NCBI GenBank assembly: GCA_964573895.1
Contig: CAZNLS010000081.1
Location: 1 to 10,718, forward strand
Direction of reading: 5' to 3'
DNA length: 10,718 bases
DNA from: CAZNLS01 sp964573895
GTDB lineage: Bacteria; Acidobacteriota; Aminicenantia; UBA2199
Shown: positions 7,063-10,718 of the stretch, in pieces
How positions within the stretch are numbered: the stretch's first letter is position 1
Layout of the letters: every line of letters starts with the position of its first letter
Translations under genes and position numbers: made by a program
Notes under the pieces: generated by a model
The model's database searches: none
Told to the model about the DNA's origin: nothing
The model's input: the letters and a program-made list of their open reading frames with translations, nothing else

Positions 7063-7136
7063 AATCAGTTCCAAAAAAATAAGTACTAAATAGATTAAAT
7101 TTTATATTTTCGGAAGGAATTAGCAATAAAATGTGA

Positions 7137-7165
7137 TTGACATATATTCTTCATTGGAATATTAT
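7137..7165 (+). promoter_or_regulatory. predicted sigma-70-type promoter of the phosphofructokinase gene
   Basis: A perfect TTGACA (7137-7142) is followed after exactly 17 bases by TATTAT (7160-7165), five of six matches. This is the best promoter match in the window. The -10 ends seven bases before the ATG at 7173, so transcription should start next to that codon. The TTG at 7137 that would open a longer reading frame is the -35 box itself. Confidence 0.7.
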
Positions 7166-7172
7166 TTCCCGG

Positions 7173-8372
7173 ATGGAAGGGTATAAAGGGAATAAAAAAG
7201 CAGCACTTGTTTTTTCCGGCGGTCCGGCACCTTCTGCGAATGCAGTTATCTCTTCGGTTGCACTGAATTTTATCAATGCCAGGATTCCTGTTATAGGAAT
7301 TTATTACGGATTTGAGTTTCTGGAACTCTTTGACAAAAAAAACAGGTTTTCTCTTTCTGAAGAGATCCACTATGAGATATTGGATCTATCAATATCCAAT
7401 ATAAGAAACAGAAGGGGCGTTTATCTTAAAACTTCAAGAGCAAATCCCGGGAAATTAATCAAAAACAGGGAAGATCTAAAAGACCCTGTAAAGAACAGAA
7501 ATCTGATGAATATTCTTGATGCCCTCGACAGTCTGGGTGTTGGATATCTAATAACTATCGGGGGTGATGATACGCTGAAAACGGCTAATTACTTAAGTCT
7601 CCTGGGACTTCCCGTCATTCATATTCCGAAAACCATTGACAATGATTATTATGGTATTCCCTGGACCTTTGGTTACTGGAGCAGTGTACAGACAGCAAAA
7701 GAATCCATTCTTAACCTCAAAGCAGATTCCGAGAGCACTAATTCATATTTTATTGCCGAACTTATGGGGAGAAAAGCCGGTTGGATAACCTATGCGGCAG
7801 GAATTGCCGGAGAAGCCGTTATGATGCTCTCCTCAGAGGATATCCATGGCGAAATAATGGAAATAGATGAAATTGCAGAGAGGATTCTCGGGACGATTTT
7901 AGCCCGTGAAAAAATTAATAAGTATTATGGAGTAATCTGCATTGCCGAAGGACTTGCATTTAAACTACCTCCGGGGATAAGACCAACTGAAAAAGATAAA
8001 CATGGAAATATTTCAATGTCAAAAGCTGAGGTAGGGAGAGTAATAAGAGACAGGGTTGTTGAACTCTATCTGAAACGTACCGGAAATAAAAAGAAAATAA
8101 TTTATAAACAGATTGGATATGAAACGAGGAATATTCCTCCTATAAGTTTTGATGTTGTACTCGGCAGTATGCTTGGATACGGGGCATATAAAAATTTCAG
8201 GGAAGATAGTTTTAACAGTATGGTATCCGTATCGGACAATTTTCAGATTATCGCTGTTCCATTTAGTGAACTGATAGATGAAGAGACTTTATTGACACGG
8301 TTAAGAAGTGTGCAGCGTGGAAGTGACTTTTTCAATCTTAAAGAAGCGCTATCATTCAAAGAAATTGAATAA
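7173..8372 (+). CDS. pfp: 6-phosphofructokinase, predicted PPi-dependent type
   Basis: Predicted to phosphorylate fructose 6-phosphate to the 1,6-bisphosphate in glycolysis. The 399-residue protein has the family motifs: GGPAPSAN (16-23) in the phosphoryl-donor site, GGDDT (130-134), PKTIDND (152-158) with the catalytic aspartates, and ELMGRKAGW (196-204). Asp at position 132 (GGDD rather than GGDG) and Lys at 153 (PKTIDND rather than PGTIDND) are the residues known to mark PPi-dependent enzymes, where ATP enzymes have Gly. The PPi reaction is reversible. The usual Gly of the GGPAPG loop is Ser (S21). I chose the ATG at 7173 over the TTG at 7137, because 7137 lies in the -35 box and the protein family begins close to the GGPAP loop. 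No Shine-Dalgarno sequence precedes the ATG. The gene converges on the symporter gene with 15 bases between stop codons. Confidence 0.9.
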   Translation: MEGYKGNKKAALVFSGGPAPSANAVISSVALNFINARIPVIGIYYGFEFLELFDKKNRFSLSEEIHYEILDLSISNIRNRRGVYLKTSRANPGKLIKNREDLKDPVKNRNLMNILDALDSLGVGYLITIGGDDTLKTANYLSLLGLPVIHIPKTIDNDYYGIPWTFGYWSSVQTAKESILNLKADSESTNSYFIAELMGRKAGWITYAAGIAGEAVMMLSSEDIHGEIMEIDEIAERILGTILAREKINKYYGVICIAEGLAFKLPPGIRPTEKDKHGNISMSKAEVGRVIRDRVVELYLKRTGNKKKIIYKQIGYETRNIPPISFDVVLGSMLGYGAYKNFREDSFNSMVSVSDNFQIIAVPFSELIDEETLLTRLRSVQRGSDFFNLKEALSFKEIE

Positions 8373-8387
8373 TTCCGATAACTAAAT

Positions 8388-9713
8388 TTATATCAGCTCG
8401 AGGCCATGCAGTATTATAAATATCACGGCAATTGGTGTTATAAATTTAAGAATTATTCTCCAAATTTTATAGATCAGCAACTTGTTGTGGAATGTTTCCG
8501 ATGTAATTAGTTTTTCCTTCATTTTCCAACCTACAAAGAGACTGATCAAAAGCCCACCGATTGGAAGCATGTAGTTTGTTGAAATAAAGTCAAAAATATC
8601 AAAAAACGATTGGGGTCTTCCTTTGAAAGGTAGCTTAAGCTTATCCAAAGCCGGAAGTAATCCGATCAGAAGGATAGTCCCGCCCATTATTAGCGTAGCC
8701 TTACTCCTTTTCCACCCTTTTTCATCAATAAAGTATGAGACGACAACTTCAAGAAGAGAAATTGTAGATGTAAGGGCTGCAAAAGTTAAAAGCAGGAAAA
8801 ACGGCACAGAGATAAAAGGGCCTGTCTCCTTGAATAGCACCGGGAGTGTTTCAAATATCAGGCCGGGACCTGCATCTATTTTTGTTTTATATTCGAAAAC
8901 CAGTGAAAAGATAGTGATCCCGGCAAGTAAAGCAATTACCGTATCCATTAATACTACGGTAAGTGCGGCTTTCTGAACATTTATTTTTTTCCCTATATAA
9001 CTCCCATATGTGATCATTGCTCCCATTCCGAGTGAAAGTGTGAAAAATGCATGCCCGAGTGCAGAAAGTACAGCTTCAGAAGTCAATTTGGAGAAATCAG
9101 GCTTGAACAGAAATGTCAAAGCTATTTTTCCGCCATGTGTGAAGAAGAGTCCGTAAAAAGTCAGGCCGAGAAGCAGCACAACAAGCGATGGCATTAAAAT
9201 TTTTGACCACTTTTCAATCCCTTTATGGACACCTCCGATAACAATTCCCATTGTCAGCCCCATGAATATCATATGCCATAATATTGAATATCCCGGGTTT
9301 GTTTTAAGCGAGGTATATTGTGATCTGATTTCAGCTGCAGTGCCGGAAAACCCTCCTATAGATTTAAATATATAAGCCATTGCCTGACCCGCAACCACGC
9401 TGTAAAAAGAGAGAATTATGAATCCGGAGGCTATTCCAAGCCATCCGGCCGATTGCCAGAGGCTCTTTTTCCCTTCAAGATTTCTGAAAGCACCGACCGG
9501 ATCTTTATGGGTCCTTTGACCGATAATTAATTCCGAAAGCATAATCGGAAGTCCGACAATAAAAATAAAAATAAGGTATATAAGAACAAAGGCACCGCCT
9601 CCGTAAACACCGGTTATATAGGGGAATTTCCATATGTTCCCTAATCCTACAGCCGATCCTGCTGCAGCCAGAATAAATCCAAGTCTCGATCCCCACTTCC
9701 CTCTATCTGCCAT
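8388..9713 (-). CDS. sodium:neurotransmitter symporter family (SNF/NSS) transporter
   Basis: A sodium-coupled inner-membrane transporter of the LeuT-fold NSS family, which in bacteria mostly takes up amino acids. At 441 residues it matches the shorter bacterial members with about 11 helices, such as Tyt1 and MhsT. The N-terminal signature is clear: WGSRLGFILAAAGSAVGLGN (7-26) followed by IWKFPY (27-32), with the unwound TM1 that binds sodium and substrate. A21 and N26 align with the LeuT sodium-site residues Ala22 and Asn27. GGGAF (38-42) follows as expected. The substrate cannot be read from the sequence. The ATG at 9713 has a good AAGGAG six bases upstream and a promoter beyond it, so unlike several neighbours it has an ordinary leader. 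It lies 63 bases downstream of the FecCD gene but probably has its own transcript. Confidence 0.93.
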   Translation of the reverse strand: MADRGKWGSRLGFILAAAGSAVGLGNIWKFPYITGVYGGGAFVLIYLIFIFIVGLPIMLSELIIGQRTHKDPVGAFRNLEGKKSLWQSAGWLGIASGFIILSFYSVVAGQAMAYIFKSIGGFSGTAAEIRSQYTSLKTNPGYSILWHMIFMGLTMGIVIGGVHKGIEKWSKILMPSLVVLLLGLTFYGLFFTHGGKIALTFLFKPDFSKLTSEAVLSALGHAFFTLSLGMGAMITYGSYIGKKINVQKAALTVVLMDTVIALLAGITIFSLVFEYKTKIDAGPGLIFETLPVLFKETGPFISVPFFLLLTFAALTSTISLLEVVVSYFIDEKGWKRSKATLIMGGTILLIGLLPALDKLKLPFKGRPQSFFDIFDFISTNYMLPIGGLLISLFVGWKMKEKLITSETFHNKLLIYKIWRIILKFITPIAVIFIILHGLELI

Positions 9714-9719
9714 ATTCTA

Positions 9720-9725
9720 CTCCTT
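9720..9725 (-). promoter_or_regulatory. ribosome binding site of the symporter gene
   Basis: AAGGAG on the minus strand ends six bases before the ATG at 9713. It fixes the start codon and contrasts with the genes here that lack any such site. Confidence 0.75.
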
Positions 9726-9739
9726 GCCGATAAAAAAAA

Positions 9740-9768
9740 TTTTTAACACACCCGATATTTAATGTCAA
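9740..9768 (-). promoter_or_regulatory. predicted promoter of the symporter gene
   Basis: On the minus strand a perfect TTGACA (9768-9763) is followed after 17 bases by TAAAAA (9745-9740), four of six, with TG one base before the -10. It lies just after the FecCD stop codon, giving the symporter its own transcription start and a leader of about 20 bases. Confidence 0.55.
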
Positions 9769-9776
9769 TTTTTCAA

Positions 9777-10718
9777 TCATCCTTTTCTTGTCTCTGAAAT
9801 AAGAATGTAAATGAAGAATGGAGCACCAAAAAATGAGGTTATAATTCCCACGGGAATCTCTGCCGGGAATATGAGAGTCCTTGATAAAATATCTGCTGCC
9901 ACGAGCATTATTCCACCAAAAAAAAGAGAGAAAAATATTAGTAGATTGAATCGGTTTTTTACTAAAAGCCTTGACATATGCGGAACTATCAGCCCGACAA
10001 ATCCTATCGGTCCGGTGACTGAAACGATTATTCCCATCATGATTGAAACAAATATAAATAGTATCATCCTGAACTTCCCGGTATTCAAACCCTTGGAGAG
10101 AGCAAATTCATCCCCGGCTGAAATCAGTAAGAGTTCTTTTTTTAATCCAAATGTACCTGCAGCAAAGAAAATAAAGAAGGGGAAAACCAGAATTACTTCT
10201 CTGTAACCTGAGATACTCAGATTTCCCATAAGCCATCTGAGAGCCGACAAACTTTGAGTCATATCTACAATATACTGGAAGAGTAGAACAAATGCCGAGA
10301 AAAAAAAATTTATTGCAATTCCGCCCAGAAGCATCGTATATATTGATCTGCTTCCTGCCATTCTCATTATCAGAAGTATTAAAAGGACAGATAAAAATGC
10401 ACCGGAAATTCCAAAAATAAATGATAAGCCAAATCCCAGAACAGAGCCGAATATACTGAGTTTAATTGCAATAATTGCTCCTGCGGCAGCCCCAGAGGAA
10501 ATACCCAGTGTGAATGGAGTTGCCAGCCTGTTTCTGAATAAATTCTGGAATATAAGCCCTCCGAGTGATAGGGAAGCACCTGTGATAAATGCAATCAGGG
10601 TCCTCGGAATTCTTAGCTGAAAAAAAATAAATTTCATCGATGGATCGGAAAATATTTTTCCAAGGTTTGTGATCTTTGTTCCTATGAACGGGGCACAGAC
10701 CAGAAGAATTGATCCTGA
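9777..10718 (-). CDS. FecCD/BtuC-family ABC transporter permease (5' end outside window)
   Basis: The membrane subunit of an ABC importer for iron-siderophore, heme or cobalamin-type substrates. The frame stays open to the right edge, giving 313 visible residues. The ATG at 10637 is therefore internal: 27 in-frame codons precede it, including a hydrophobic stretch that fits the end of TM1. Family marks are LRIPRTLIAFITGASLSLGG (around the TM2 start), TPFTLGISSGAA shortly after, and the late GPIGFVGLIVPHMSRLL segment. Many hydrophobic helices fill the rest, as expected for a ten-helix subunit. The binding protein would usually be upstream, beyond the right edge. The ATPase is often downstream, but here the next gene on this strand is the symporter, so the ATPase must lie elsewhere. 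The exact substrate is unknown. Confidence 0.92.
   Translation of the reverse strand, partial: SGSILLVCAPFIGTKITNLGKIFSDPSMKFIFFQLRIPRTLIAFITGASLSLGGLIFQNLFRNRLATPFTLGISSGAAAGAIIAIKLSIFGSVLGFGLSFIFGISGAFLSVLLILLIMRMAGSRSIYTMLLGGIAINFFFSAFVLLFQYIVDMTQSLSALRWLMGNLSISGYREVILVFPFFIFFAAGTFGLKKELLLISAGDEFALSKGLNTGKFRMILFIFVSIMMGIIVSVTGPIGFVGLIVPHMSRLLVKNRFNLLIFFSLFFGGIMLVAADILSRTLIFPAEIPVGIITSFFGAPFFIYILISETRKG

Noticed and set aside
7112..7136. GGAAGGA followed 12 bases later by ATG TGA, a possible start-stop element upstream of the phosphofructokinase gene
   Set aside because: The spacing is too long for a good ribosome binding site, and the element lies upstream of the predicted transcription start near 7172. 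It is probably chance.
7137..7172. N-terminal extension of phosphofructokinase from a TTG start
   Set aside because: The TTG is the first part of a perfect TTGACA box with a well-spaced -10, and the added residues do not resemble the family N-terminus.
7095..7370. 91-residue minus-strand reading frame overlapping the start of the phosphofructokinase gene
   Set aside because: It is antisense to well-conserved kinase motifs, has low-complexity basic composition and no family features. The other overlapping frames in the window were left out for the same reason.
1..10718. CRISPR array, insertion sequence, phage, toxin-antitoxin or tRNA/rRNA genes
   Set aside because: No regularly spaced repeats, transposase-like or phage-like proteins, or RNA-gene signatures were found. 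Genes fill nearly the whole window.

Overview
The window is a compact stretch of chromosome from an AT-rich bacterium. Nine protein genes lie almost end to end, and no gap between genes exceeds about 140 bases. I see no RNA gene, insertion sequence, CRISPR array or phage gene. The organism is not named by anything here. The large membrane kinase (zinc ribbon, Hanks kinase, TolB/FlgO-like domain, TPR tail) and a PPi-type phosphofructokinase suit an uncultivated anaerobic lineage such as Aminicenantes or other Acidobacteriota-like groups. This is a low-confidence inference. The promoters look like ordinary TTGACA/TATAAT types rather than the Bacteroidota pattern.

Layout from left to right. (1) The C-terminal part of an MFS transporter (+) meets pgpA (-) tail to tail, with overlapping stop codons. 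(2) rimO and pgpA form a minus-strand pair joined by an ATGA overlap: S12 methylthiotransferase, then phosphatidylglycerophosphatase A. (3) An 89-base divergent promoter region separates rimO from a 1025-residue Ser/Thr kinase (+). (4) A 71-residue protein of unknown function and a radical SAM/SPASM enzyme follow on the minus strand. The enzyme gene is upstream in transcription, and the small gene has its own promoter and a strong ribosome binding site. (5) A phosphofructokinase with PPi-type active-site residues (+). (6) A sodium:neurotransmitter-symporter-family transporter (-). (7) A FecCD/BtuC-type permease (-) that runs off the right edge.

Most genes are unrelated housekeeping or transport functions. 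Only rimO-pgpA is clearly an operon. Two things merit attention. First, rimO, the kinase and the phosphofructokinase each have a good -10 element ending 6-7 bases before the ATG and no Shine-Dalgarno sequence, which predicts leaderless mRNAs. pgpA, the small gene and the symporter have normal ribosome binding sites. Second, the radical SAM/SPASM enzyme beside a small, well-expressed-looking protein is a possible peptide-modification pair. The evidence for that pairing is positional only.
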